Assembly: GCA_030038335.1 (NCBI GenBank)
Contig: JASHPC010000058.1
Coordinates: 1-13,953 of the forward strand
Length of the DNA stretch: 13,953 nt
DNA from: Vulcanimicrobiota bacterium
Lineage (GTDB): Bacteria > Vulcanimicrobiota > Vulcanimicrobiia > Vulcanimicrobiales > Vulcanimicrobiaceae
Reading direction: 5' to 3'
Below the pieces are notes generated by a model. It saw only the letters and a program-made list of their open reading frames with translations. It had not been told where the DNA came from and ran no database searches. Both the position numbers and the translations under genes were made by a program. Positions 6,688 to 13,700 of the stretch are shown here, one piece after another (the stretch's first letter is position 1; each line of letters starts with the position of its first letter).

Positions 6688-6725
6688 AGGCCTTCGCGAA
6701 CGCCCCGCCGTACCGGAGAAGGCCT
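6688..6725. repeat. Perfect 8-base inverted repeat abutting the small membrane protein start
   Basis: AGGCCTTC (6688-6695) and GAAGGCCT (6718-6725) are exact reverse complements, 22 bases apart, in the 67-base gap between two divergent genes. The right arm ends directly at the ATG at 6726 and covers part of its Shine-Dalgarno sequence GGAGAAGG (6715-6722). It could be an operator or an mRNA hairpin hiding the ribosome binding site. Confidence 0.45.
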
Positions 6726-6980
6726 ATGAAGAAACCGGCTCGCGTCGTAAGGGCGGTCTTTCGCGGCATCGCTCGCATGCAAGAAAGCCTCGAAATTCAT
6801 CTGGGCCCGATCCATGCGCGCGGCGTACCTGCGATTTTAGTCGGCGTCACCGGAATCGTCGTCGCTTCGGGAATCGCGTCGATGCTCGCGAAGAGCGCCG
6901 AGCGCCTTCCCGAAACGCTTCGCGAGGCGCGTGGGTTATCAGACTCGATACGCGGGACGTACACGCCGCTGAAACCATGA
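6726..6980 (+). CDS. Small single-pass membrane protein, unknown function
   Basis: An 84-residue protein I do not recognise. It has a basic N-terminus (MKKPARVVRAVFRG), an amphipathic stretch, one clear membrane helix at about residues 35-57 (VPAILVGVTGIVVASGIASML) and a charged tail with ERLPETLREAR. Positive charges before the helix suggest N-terminus in the cytoplasm. The ATG at 6726 is preceded by GGAGAAGG at good spacing; the longer frame from 6657 would add an Arg-rich leader overlapping the divergent gene. It stands 10 bases before bolA in the same direction, so it is probably first in the bolA-grx-sulfurtransferase operon. It has no cysteine and thus no obvious thiol or cluster role of its own; anchoring or assembly is only a guess. 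Confidence 0.65.
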   Translation: MKKPARVVRAVFRGIARMQESLEIHLGPIHARGVPAILVGVTGIVVASGIASMLAKSAERLPETLREARGLSDSIRGTYTPLKP

Positions 6981-6990
6981 CGTTGAAACG

Positions 6991-7227
6991 ATGATTGGAA
7001 ACGACGCGCTCGCGGCGCTGATCCGCCGTTTGATTCCTGACGCTCGCGTCGACGTGACGGATCGTACGGGTACGATGGATCATTTCAACGTCACCGTGCG
7101 CTCCGCGGCTTTTTCTGGGAAGACCCTGCTGCAGCAGCACCAGCTCGTCTATGGCGCGCTTCGCGAGGCGCTCGCGGACGGGCGCGTTCACGCCGTCGAG
7201 CTGAAGACCATAGCAATGGAGGAATGA
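6991..7227 (+). CDS. bolA: BolA family iron-sulfur-associated protein
   Basis: A 78-residue cytosolic BolA/IbaG-like protein. BolA proteins bind monothiol CGFS-type glutaredoxins and share a [2Fe-2S] cluster, working in iron-sulfur trafficking and iron sensing. Visible are the HF-V core (DHFNVTV, 30-36), FSGKTLLQQHQLVYGAL (41-57) and the near-invariant C-terminal histidine in VHAVELKT (H67). H31 lies in the loop region where other members have His or Cys, and there is no cysteine, so it belongs with the His-type members. The usual R-H of the RHR motif is QH here. The start ATG lacks a clear Shine-Dalgarno site. It overlaps the downstream glutaredoxin gene (TGATG), which is its expected physical partner, so the family call and context support each other. 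Confidence 0.9.
   Translation: MIGNDALAALIRRLIPDARVDVTDRTGTMDHFNVTVRSAAFSGKTLLQQHQLVYGALREALADGRVHAVELKTIAMEE
7218..7222 (+). promoter_or_regulatory. Ribosome binding site that decides the glutaredoxin start
   Basis: GGAGG at 7218-7222 stands only 1 base from the ATG at 7224 but 4 bases from the ATG at 7227, favouring the latter. It lies inside the last codons of bolA. Confidence 0.55.
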
Positions 7228-7583
7228 TGTCCGAAGAACTGCGATCTGAGATCGAGCGCGAAGTCGCCGAGCACGGAATTCTCGTCTACGGCAAAGGAAC
7301 GAAGGACGCGCCGCGTTGCGGCTTCACGCTGGAGACGATCGAGTTCTTCAATGCCCTCGGCTATCCGTTCGAAGTAATCGATGTGCTCGAGAACGTGCCG
7401 AAGCGTCAGGCGCTCTCGGCGATCACGGATTGGCCGACATTGCCAAAGGTTTTCATCGCGGGCACGTTCTACGGTGATACCGACGTTCTCGGTCCTATGG
7501 CCGAAAAGGGCGAGCTGCAAACGCTTTTGGAGAAAACGTTCGGCGCGCGTCCTCAGCCGAAGACGACGATTAACCTCCATTAG
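7227..7583 (+). CDS. grxD: Monothiol glutaredoxin, Grx4/GrxD type with CGFT active site
   Basis: A 118-residue cytosolic protein of the single-domain monothiol glutaredoxin family, which coordinates a [2Fe-2S] cluster with glutathione and delivers it to targets or to BolA. The glutathione-binding set is present: K23 in YGKGT, the active site PRCGFT with its only cysteine C31, WPTLP (69-73, usual WPTxP) and GDTD (83-86, usual GGxD). The signature normally reads CGFS; here the serine is threonine, a conservative change. The C-terminus is extended by about 10 residues past the normal last helix. Two ATGs are possible, 7224 and 7227; the second is better spaced from GGAGG and begins with the usual MSEEL. 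The gene overlaps bolA by one base and is 4 bases ahead of the sulfurtransferase. Confidence 0.9.
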   Translation: MSEELRSEIEREVAEHGILVYGKGTKDAPRCGFTLETIEFFNALGYPFEVIDVLENVPKRQALSAITDWPTLPKVFIAGTFYGDTDVLGPMAEKGELQTLLEKTFGARPQPKTTINLH

Positions 7584-7587
7584 ATCC

Positions 7588-8433
7588 GTGATCGTCTCGC
7601 CCGAAACGCTGCGAGCTCATGCGAACGATCCCACGTGGATCGTCGTCGACTGCCGTCACAGTTTGCAAGACTTCAGCGCCGGCCGGCAAGCATATGACGC
7701 GGGGCACATCCCCGGTGCGTTCTTCGCGGACGTCGAACGCGATCTCGCAGGCGCGAAGACCGGGAAGAACGGGCGCCATCCGTTGCCAAATCCCGAGACA
7801 TTCGCGGCCTTTCTTCGCTCGCTCGGCACCGACGACGCAACGCAGCTCGTCGCCTACGACGCTGGCGGCGATATGTACGCCGCGCGTTTTTGGTTTCTTT
7901 GCCGTTGGATCGGTCACGACGCCGTCGCCGTGCTCGACGGCGGCATTGCCGCATGGCGCGAGCGAGGATATCCGCTCACGACCGAACCTGCCATGCCGAG
8001 AGAGTCATCCGGAACGCTCGCTGTCGCGCTCAAGCCCGAGCTCGTGCTCGACGCAAGTGACGTGCTCGCCCATCTGCACGACGGCTCGATGACGGTGCTC
8101 GACGCTCGTGGCGGCGAGCGCTTTCGTGGAGAGACTGAACCGGTCGATCCCGTTGCCGGTCACATCCCCGGCGCGCGTAACCGTCCATTCAAGGAGAACT
8201 ACGACGAGCGCGGCAGACTCAAACCGCCGGAGACGCTGCACCGCGAGTTTGCAGCGTACGGCGATGCGTCGCGCGTCGTGCATCAATGCGGTTCCGGAAT
8301 CTCTGCCGCTGCGAACGCGCTCGCGATGGACGTCGCCGGCCTGCACGGCTGGCGCGTCTATCCAGGCTCCTGGAGCGAGTGGGTCTCAGATCCCACGCGG
8401 CCGGTTGAAACCGGGCCCGAACGCCAGCGCTAG
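7588..8433 (+). CDS. sseA: Two-domain sulfurtransferase, SseA/3-mercaptopyruvate sulfurtransferase type
   Basis: A 281-residue tandem rhodanese, the same length as E. coli SseA. The enzyme takes sulfane sulfur from 3-mercaptopyruvate or thiosulfate onto an active-site cysteine and passes it to thiophilic acceptors. The N-terminal domain (about 1-140) is the catalytically dead one, with YDAGGDMYAARFWF where the loop cysteine would be. The C-terminal domain carries LDARGGERFRGE.EP.D...GHIPGA and the active loop C234-GSGIS; a CGSG start is the mercaptopyruvate-type loop rather than the CRxG loop of many thiosulfate enzymes. Start is GTG at 7588, four bases after the grx stop, with no good Shine-Dalgarno site; the upstream extension of the frame is out-of-phase grx sequence. 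Its stop interlocks with that of the convergent cupin gene in a CTAG. Confidence 0.92.
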   Translation: MIVSPETLRAHANDPTWIVVDCRHSLQDFSAGRQAYDAGHIPGAFFADVERDLAGAKTGKNGRHPLPNPETFAAFLRSLGTDDATQLVAYDAGGDMYAARFWFLCRWIGHDAVAVLDGGIAAWRERGYPLTTEPAMPRESSGTLAVALKPELVLDASDVLAHLHDGSMTVLDARGGERFRGETEPVDPVAGHIPGARNRPFKENYDERGRLKPPETLHREFAAYGDASRVVHQCGSGISAAANALAMDVAGLHGWRVYPGSWSEWVSDPTRPVETGPERQR

Positions 8434-8936
8434 CGTTTTGCGGGAAGCGGAACGGCGAACGGCTTTGCGAGCGCGCCCGCAGGGGTGCCTTTCAGTCGCG
8501 CGAGCTCCTCATCGCTCGGCTCTTGCGGATAATCGCGGCACGCGTCGACGATGCAATAGAAACCGAACGGCTCCGCGCCCCGATTGAGGAACTGGTGTAA
8601 CTCGAACGGCGCAACGTAGACGACATCGTTCGGCGCTACCGCGTAGACGGCGTCGCCGACGATTGCATAGCCTTCCCCTCGCCGAATGATGACGTAGTGT
8701 TCGTGCTCGTGCTTCTCAAAGCGCGATACGGCGCCGGGTTCCAGCTCGAAGTAGCGCAACTCCATGCGCGGACCCGGCTCTGATGGCTCGTTCTTTCGTC
8801 CTCCGAGGATGGTATGGCGCACCACTCCAACAGCGGCGCCGGGACGATAGCCCTCCACTTCGACGCCATCCCATCCGGCCGGCGTCGCGGAGATCATGCG
8901 TCGCTTACGTTTCTCTTCCACGTCGTCTCGTAGCAT
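8430..8936 (-). CDS. Cupin domain protein, substrate unknown
   Basis: A 168-residue single-domain cupin, cytosolic. The first cupin motif is around ELEPGAVSRFEKHEHEHYVIIRRGEG (G68, H76, H78, H80, G87 as key positions) and the second is at DVVYVAPFELHQFLN (H114). The His cluster is a likely metal site, although the usual glutamate of HxHxxxE is not in its normal place. A C-terminal FYCIVDACRDYPQEPS segment belongs to this cupin subgroup. It could be an enzyme or a small-molecule sensor; nothing here decides it. Start is ATG 8936, one base after the stop of the phosphoesterase gene (TGATATG), suggesting translational coupling; ATG 8897 would shorten it by 13 residues and is equally lacking a well-spaced Shine-Dalgarno site. 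It probably forms an operon with the phosphoesterase. Confidence 0.8.
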   Translation of the reverse strand: MLRDDVEEKRKRRMISATPAGWDGVEVEGYRPGAAVGVVRHTILGGRKNEPSEPGPRMELRYFELEPGAVSRFEKHEHEHYVIIRRGEGYAIVGDAVYAVAPNDVVYVAPFELHQFLNRGAEPFGFYCIVDACRDYPQEPSDEELARLKGTPAGALAKPFAVPLPAKR

Positions 8937-8937
8937 A

Positions 8938-10233
8938 TCACACGGCGTCGCGCCGCGGCTTGCCGACGAACCGCGAAATGATGAGCGCGATGCTCAAGAG
9001 CACGACGAGCGAGAGAAGGCCGCCGACGATCGGAATGACCAAGAGACGGCGTTCGAGCCGTGCGCACGCGTCGAATGCTCGTCCCTCTTCCGTCTGAGCG
9101 CACCAGGCCGTGCGCCAGTTCGACTCGCTCACGCCGCCGACCGGCGACCCGGCGACGAGCGCGCTCGCCCACGCGCTTCGTACGGACGGGTCGTTGCCGA
9201 TGCGATCGTGTGCGGCGCGCATCGACGCGACGTCGACGACGTTCGCGTTATAGAGACGGTCGAAGTCGAAAATGGGCTTCCACGTAGCGCTTGCGGGATC
9301 GTATCCAATAATCGCATAGTCGCGCAGCGTCCCGCGCGCATCGACGTCGAGCATGAGAAACGCGGGATTATTCTTGAAAATCGGCGAGATCGATGGAGCG
9401 ATGATCGTTGGTACGCCACCGAGCACTCGAAAATCGGCGCGGTGCGCATGTCCGGCAATGACGAAGGCGATGCGCGACGCGTTCGCGCTCGTCAACTGCT
9501 GGTACGCCGCATCGTCACGTGCGTGAAGATACGGGATGACGAGAAAACGGTACGCATAGAGCGTCGCCCATGCGTCGATGCCTGGCGGCTCGTGTTCGAC
9601 GATGACGTCGCGAGTCGAGGGCGACGTCGCGTCGAGCGTTCGGCGAAGCCACGTTATCTGCTCTTGCGCGGCGTCGCCGTGGTCCGTGCCGCAGACGTGC
9701 GCGAACGCCGACCAGAAGACGTCGTCGTCGACGACTGCCCGATCGGGCGCGGCGAGCGGCGCGACGTAGTGGGCGCCGACCGACATCGGCTGATGCCAGA
9801 TGCGCGAGAGCGCGTCGAGATACGAACCCGAATGCTCGGGACGGTAGTCGCCGCACGGGTCGTCGTTGTTCCCCATCGTGACGACGATGCGTGCGTGTGG
9901 GAACGCGCTCGCGAGGCTGCTCTCGATGCGGCGCATCACGTCTTCCGCCGCTGCTTGCGTCGACGATCCATTATTCTGGCGAACGAGCGTCGGGAACTTG
10001 TGCGCGAGAAAGTCTCCCGCCGCAATAACGACCGGAGGATTCGGATCCGCGGCGCGCATCGCGTGCAGCGCCGACTCCCATAGCGCCCAGTTGGAGTCTT
10101 TACCCCGCGCACTCGGCGCGGAGCTCCTGTCGTACGGGTTCAAATGAATGTCGCTGACGACGAGCCACGGTGCCGCTTCGGCCGGCACGGCCGCCAAGCA
10201 AACCAGCACGAGGACGCCGAAGAACGTGCGCAT
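8938..10233 (-). CDS. Secreted membrane-anchored metallophosphoesterase (acid sphingomyelinase-like)
   Basis: A 431-residue calcineurin-like phosphoesterase. A signal peptide (MRTFFGVLVLVCLAAVPAEA, cleavage near residue 20) leads into the metal-binding motifs in order: SDIHLNPY (D28, H30), AGDFLAHKF (D74, H78), GNNDDPCGDY (121-130), EHEPPG (H214) and AGHAHRADF (H262, H264). This set resembles acid sphingomyelinase-like phosphodiesterases, which cleave phosphodiester bonds in lipids or nucleotides outside the cell. A single membrane helix at about 397-419, followed by RFVGKPRR, anchors the enzyme with its catalytic domain outside the cytoplasm. The natural substrate (phospholipid, nucleotide, cyclic nucleotide) is open. 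The ATG at 10233 is fixed by the signal peptide, and it shares CATG with the start of the divergent EVE gene, with no visible Shine-Dalgarno site. Cupin follows directly in the same transcript. Confidence 0.9.
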   Translation of the reverse strand: MRTFFGVLVLVCLAAVPAEAAPWLVVSDIHLNPYDRSSAPSARGKDSNWALWESALHAMRAADPNPPVVIAAGDFLAHKFPTLVRQNNGSSTQAAAEDVMRRIESSLASAFPHARIVVTMGNNDDPCGDYRPEHSGSYLDALSRIWHQPMSVGAHYVAPLAAPDRAVVDDDVFWSAFAHVCGTDHGDAAQEQITWLRRTLDATSPSTRDVIVEHEPPGIDAWATLYAYRFLVIPYLHARDDAAYQQLTSANASRIAFVIAGHAHRADFRVLGGVPTIIAPSISPIFKNNPAFLMLDVDARGTLRDYAIIGYDPASATWKPIFDFDRLYNANVVDVASMRAAHDRIGNDPSVRSAWASALVAGSPVGGVSESNWRTAWCAQTEEGRAFDACARLERRLLVIPIVGGLLSLVVLLSIALIISRFVGKPRRDAV

Positions 10234-10684
10234 GCGCTATTGGTTGTTCAAGAGCGAACCCCACGCCTACAGTTTTGACCAGCTTCGTACCGACGGAACG
10301 ACGCCTTGGACCGGCGTGCGAAACTGGCAAGCGCGCAGCAACATGAAGGCAATGGAGGCGGGCGACCTAGGATTCTTCTACCACTCGTCAATTGCGCAGC
10401 CGTGCGCCGTGGGCGTCTGCCGCGTCGTCAAGACAGCGTATCCGGACTTCACGCAGTTCGATCCGTCGAGCGAATACTACGACGCCACGTCCCGCCCGGA
10501 GCGTCCGAAGTGGTACATGGTCGACGTCGAGTACGTCGAGCCGCTTTCGCGCCCGGTGACGCTCGCACAAATGCGCTCCGAGCCGCGCCTCGAGGGGATG
10601 GTGCTGCTCCGGCGGGGTCGCCTCTCAGTCCAGCCCGTGACCGAGCGCGAGTGGACGATCGTGCGCGAGTTGGCCGAGCGATAA
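10232..10684 (+). CDS. EVE domain protein (DUF55/YTH-like, PUA fold)
   Basis: A 150-residue protein made of one complete EVE domain. The N-terminus MRYWLFKSEPHAYSFDQL and the GVRNWQARSNMKAM...GDLGFFYHSS block (about 28-53) are textbook for the family, as is the late MVLLRRGRLSVQPV...EW stretch. EVE domains belong to the PUA-like fold and are thought to read modified bases in nucleic acids; W4, the GVRNWQAR segment and the aromatic FFYHSS strand line the expected pocket. Such proteins occur both as housekeeping genes and near defence or modification genes; no methyltransferase or restriction gene is visible here. The ATG at 10232 is fixed by homology to the N-terminus and overlaps the divergent phosphoesterase start. 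A hairpin terminator follows directly after the stop. Confidence 0.93.
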   Translation: MRYWLFKSEPHAYSFDQLRTDGTTPWTGVRNWQARSNMKAMEAGDLGFFYHSSIAQPCAVGVCRVVKTAYPDFTQFDPSSEYYDATSRPERPKWYMVDVEYVEPLSRPVTLAQMRSEPRLEGMVLLRRGRLSVQPVTEREWTIVRELAER

Positions 10685-10720
10685 AAAAGTTGCGGGCCCC
10701 GCCAAGGCGGAGCCCACTTT
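10683..10720. terminator. Probable bidirectional rho-independent terminator
   Basis: GGGCCCCGCC (10694-10703), loop AA, GGCGGAGCCC (10706-10715) makes a 10-position stem with one mismatch. An A-run with AAAAAAGT precedes it and ACTTTCCTTT follows, so either strand presents a hairpin with a T-rich tail. It sits between the convergent EVE gene and the TonB-dependent receptor gene and can serve both. Confidence 0.8.
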
Positions 10721-10746
10721 CCTTTATGGTCTTGCGTGCTTCGCGC

Positions 10747-13700
10747 TCAGTTGTGAGCTCCGGATCCGCCGCTGCCGACGGCGCCATTCCCGACAACGCC
10801 GGGACCGAACGTCTTCGTCAGCTCGATGTGCCATACGGCGGGGCCGAGCTGGTTCTCGATCGACGCGGCCTGCTGGCCGTTCGCGAGTTGATAGTTCGGA
10901 CCCGTCGCCACATACTCGTAGAGTCCCGGCAACGCGTTGAAGATGTTGTCACCGGAGATCTGGAGCGAGAGCGCGTCGTTGATCGGGATGCGCACCGCGG
11001 TGTACGCGATCCAGAACGGTGGGGCGTTAAACGAGTTGTTCTTGCCGAGCAACGTCTCGCCGAACTCGACATGCCATCCGCCTTGTCCTGTCCAGTTTAT
11101 CTCACCGTTCCCGGTAAGATACGGGATGTTCGTGTTCGAGTAGCCGTTGACTCCGCACGTCGCCCCCGTGAGGCCCGCCGGGCTGCAATATGCGCTTGTG
11201 ACACCGTTGCCTTCGAAGTTCTGGTTGTCAACGATATTCAAGTTTGTATTGTACGACGACGGAATGCACGGGTTCGCCTTGGTAGGCGTGAACGTGCAAT
11301 AGAAGCTCGCTGGTATGTCGTAGGGATACGCATGCTCGAGCGAGCCGGCCAGACTGAAGCCGAAGCCGTAGAGAGGCACGCGTTTCAGCGTGAGTTCTAT
11401 GCCTTCAAATCGGCTGTTCGATATGTTCTCATTCTCATCGTAGATCACAGGGCAACCCGTGAATCCAGCGGCCGGTACGCACCCTGTCGACGGCGGAAGA
11501 ATGATACCGCTGTAGTTATACGCTGTGATGAAGTGGTTGAAGAGGTTCGTCATGTAGAGGTCGGTAGAAACGAACGTTACCTGATCAGGCAGACGGAAGT
11601 CTGCACCTAAATCATAGCCGAACGACGTTTCAGGAACCAGATTTGGGTTGTTGTAGTTTACCGTAAGCGTACCGTTGGGGCATGCGCTTGTCGTGAGGCA
11701 ACCGATGTATCCGGTGGGCTTTGTGAGCTCCGCCAGATATTCAGGTGCGATACTCGAGCCAGCCGACAGGCGAACCGCAAGGTTCGGATTAGGACGCCAC
11801 TCGAGTGCAAATCGGTCGTCGAAGTGCGACTGATTGTTGTTCGCCCATATCACGTTGAAGCCGTCTGGCGCGCACGTTGCACCACCTAAACCGATGTTCG
11901 AAGACGCGGTCGACGAGTTCTTCGTAGCTCCGTACCAGCCCGGCGTGAAGATACACTCACCGGCATAGTGGCTTTGGTAGGTGTTCTCGTAGAGCGCCGC
12001 AGTGAACGTCAGCGTCGACGTCAGGTTCGTGATGTCGCGAAACATGTACGTGTTCATGGTTTGAGTAGAACCGGCCGGCAGCGTCGTCGAGATGGTGCCG
12101 ATTCCGGGATACGGCAGCGTTGTTGCTTGTGTTGCGCCGGCGCCCGTTCCGACGGCACCCGGTGTGAGATACCCGAAGTTCGGACATCCCCCGGTCGTCG
12201 AACCGGCATACGAGAAGCCCGTAAACTGTCCGGCTGAGTTCGCTCCCGGTGAGCAACCCTCGATGTATCCAACGCCGTCGGTCTCATAGGCTGTCGACTC
12301 GGCACTGAGCGTCACCTCGTTGCCGTCGCCGTACGGATGCGTGAACTCGAACGAGTATCCATTGAGCTTATCGAGCTCGTATTGCCGGTAGTAGTCGTAC
12401 GAGGCTACTTCTTCCGGAACGCCGTTGTACGTCGTGTAGTTGGGCGTCTTCGACGAGCCCTCTTCATTCACGCCCCAAAACGTGTACTCGCCGAGAATTG
12501 GATCGAACGGGCTATCGGTACCCTCATCAATGGTTCGGTTGATACCGGCGTGGTAGTAACGCGCGAGGATGGTGTTCTGTCCGATCGCACTCGAGATTTC
12601 TGCTTGTACGATCGGCTCGGAGTTCGTTTCAGGGGCGGCGCCGCCGGGGCCCGGGTACGGACCGCCGGAAGGCTCCCAGAACCGCTCGCCTGGAACCATC
12701 GAACCGCTATAGCCGTGGCCGGACGACGGTAGGAAGACCGCCGGAATGAGCGTGGACGACGTGTTCGCGTCTTGGTCGGCGTATGACTCGGTCACGAGAT
12801 AGCTGACCGTCGCGCGCGTCGTGTCGGAGAAGTGATACTGTGCTTTGAGGAGGTCAGCGTTCTGGTTGAAGTAGCCGTTGTACGTGAAACAGCACGCTGC
12901 AAGGCCGTTCTCAAGAAACGGAGCACTCACGGTGTTGCCTATGTAGGTTGCGGTGTCGTTGTAGTTCGCAACGTTTCCGGTCGTTCCGTTCCAGCCGATG
13001 ACGTCGCCCTGGTTCTTCGGATTGAAATACGTCTGCTGTCCGTGCATGAGGCCGGGATCGTTGACGCCGGCGATGTCCATGACGAAGCCGAGTCTGCCAT
13101 CGAAGACCGTGTCGGAGACGCCGAAGTTGTAGTACGTTCCTCCATCGCTGATGTAGCCGAACGTGTAATCCGGCGTAAAGGTAAGCGTAGGATCTTTCGT
13201 GTGGAAGTTGATCGTACCGCCGATCGCGTAGTTCGTCTCGGGAGACATCGCGCCGGGGCCTTTGATGACTTCCGTGTACGAGAAGAGATAGCTGTTCAAG
13301 AACGTCGTTACGTAGTCGCCGTAGTCGACGACTGCGAGCGGATGGCCGTCGAGCAGCGTCGCCGTCTCATCGGAGAGGCCGCCGCGGATGTCAGGCACGA
13401 CGATTGAACCTGCCGATGCACCGTTGGCACTCGACGTCGGGTAGCTGATCTGCAAGCCTGGAATCTGGTCGAGCGTGTGGTTGACCGAGAACTGACCCTG
13501 GTCTTGGAAATCGGCCGACGATAGCGTGTTCACCGATGCAGTCGACGAATTGAACACACCGTGGCCTGCAACCGCGACATGTGCGATCGTTTGCAACGTT
13601 GTGAACGTTGCTGCCGGCATCGTCACGCTCACGACTTGCGGAGCGCCCGCGACAACCGCGATGTCGTTCTGCGCCATTTGGTAGCCCGGCTTCGTCACCG

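Noticed and set aside
6041..6994. A 317-codon plus-strand frame opposite the MDR gene
   Set aside because: Composition (very rich in Arg and His, no hydrophobic pattern) is that of an antisense shadow; both the MDR enzyme and the 84-residue membrane protein explain the region better.
8420..8439. AACGC/GCGTT hairpin followed by TT at the sulfurtransferase stop
   Set aside because: The stem is only five pairs and is largely explained by the interlocked codons at CTAG; too weak to call a terminator.
8896..10083. A 395-codon plus-strand frame opposite the phosphoesterase gene
   Set aside because: Arg/Asp/Val-rich with no motif; the minus strand has a full set of metallophosphoesterase motifs and a signal peptide.
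10232..10684. Defence island signal from the EVE-domain gene
   Set aside because: EVE proteins are often housekeeping, and no nuclease, methyltransferase, toxin or other defence gene is present in the window.
10306..11610. A 434-codon plus-strand frame spanning the EVE gene end and the receptor gene
   Set aside because: It crosses the hairpin terminator and lies antisense to the receptor; no recognisable domain.
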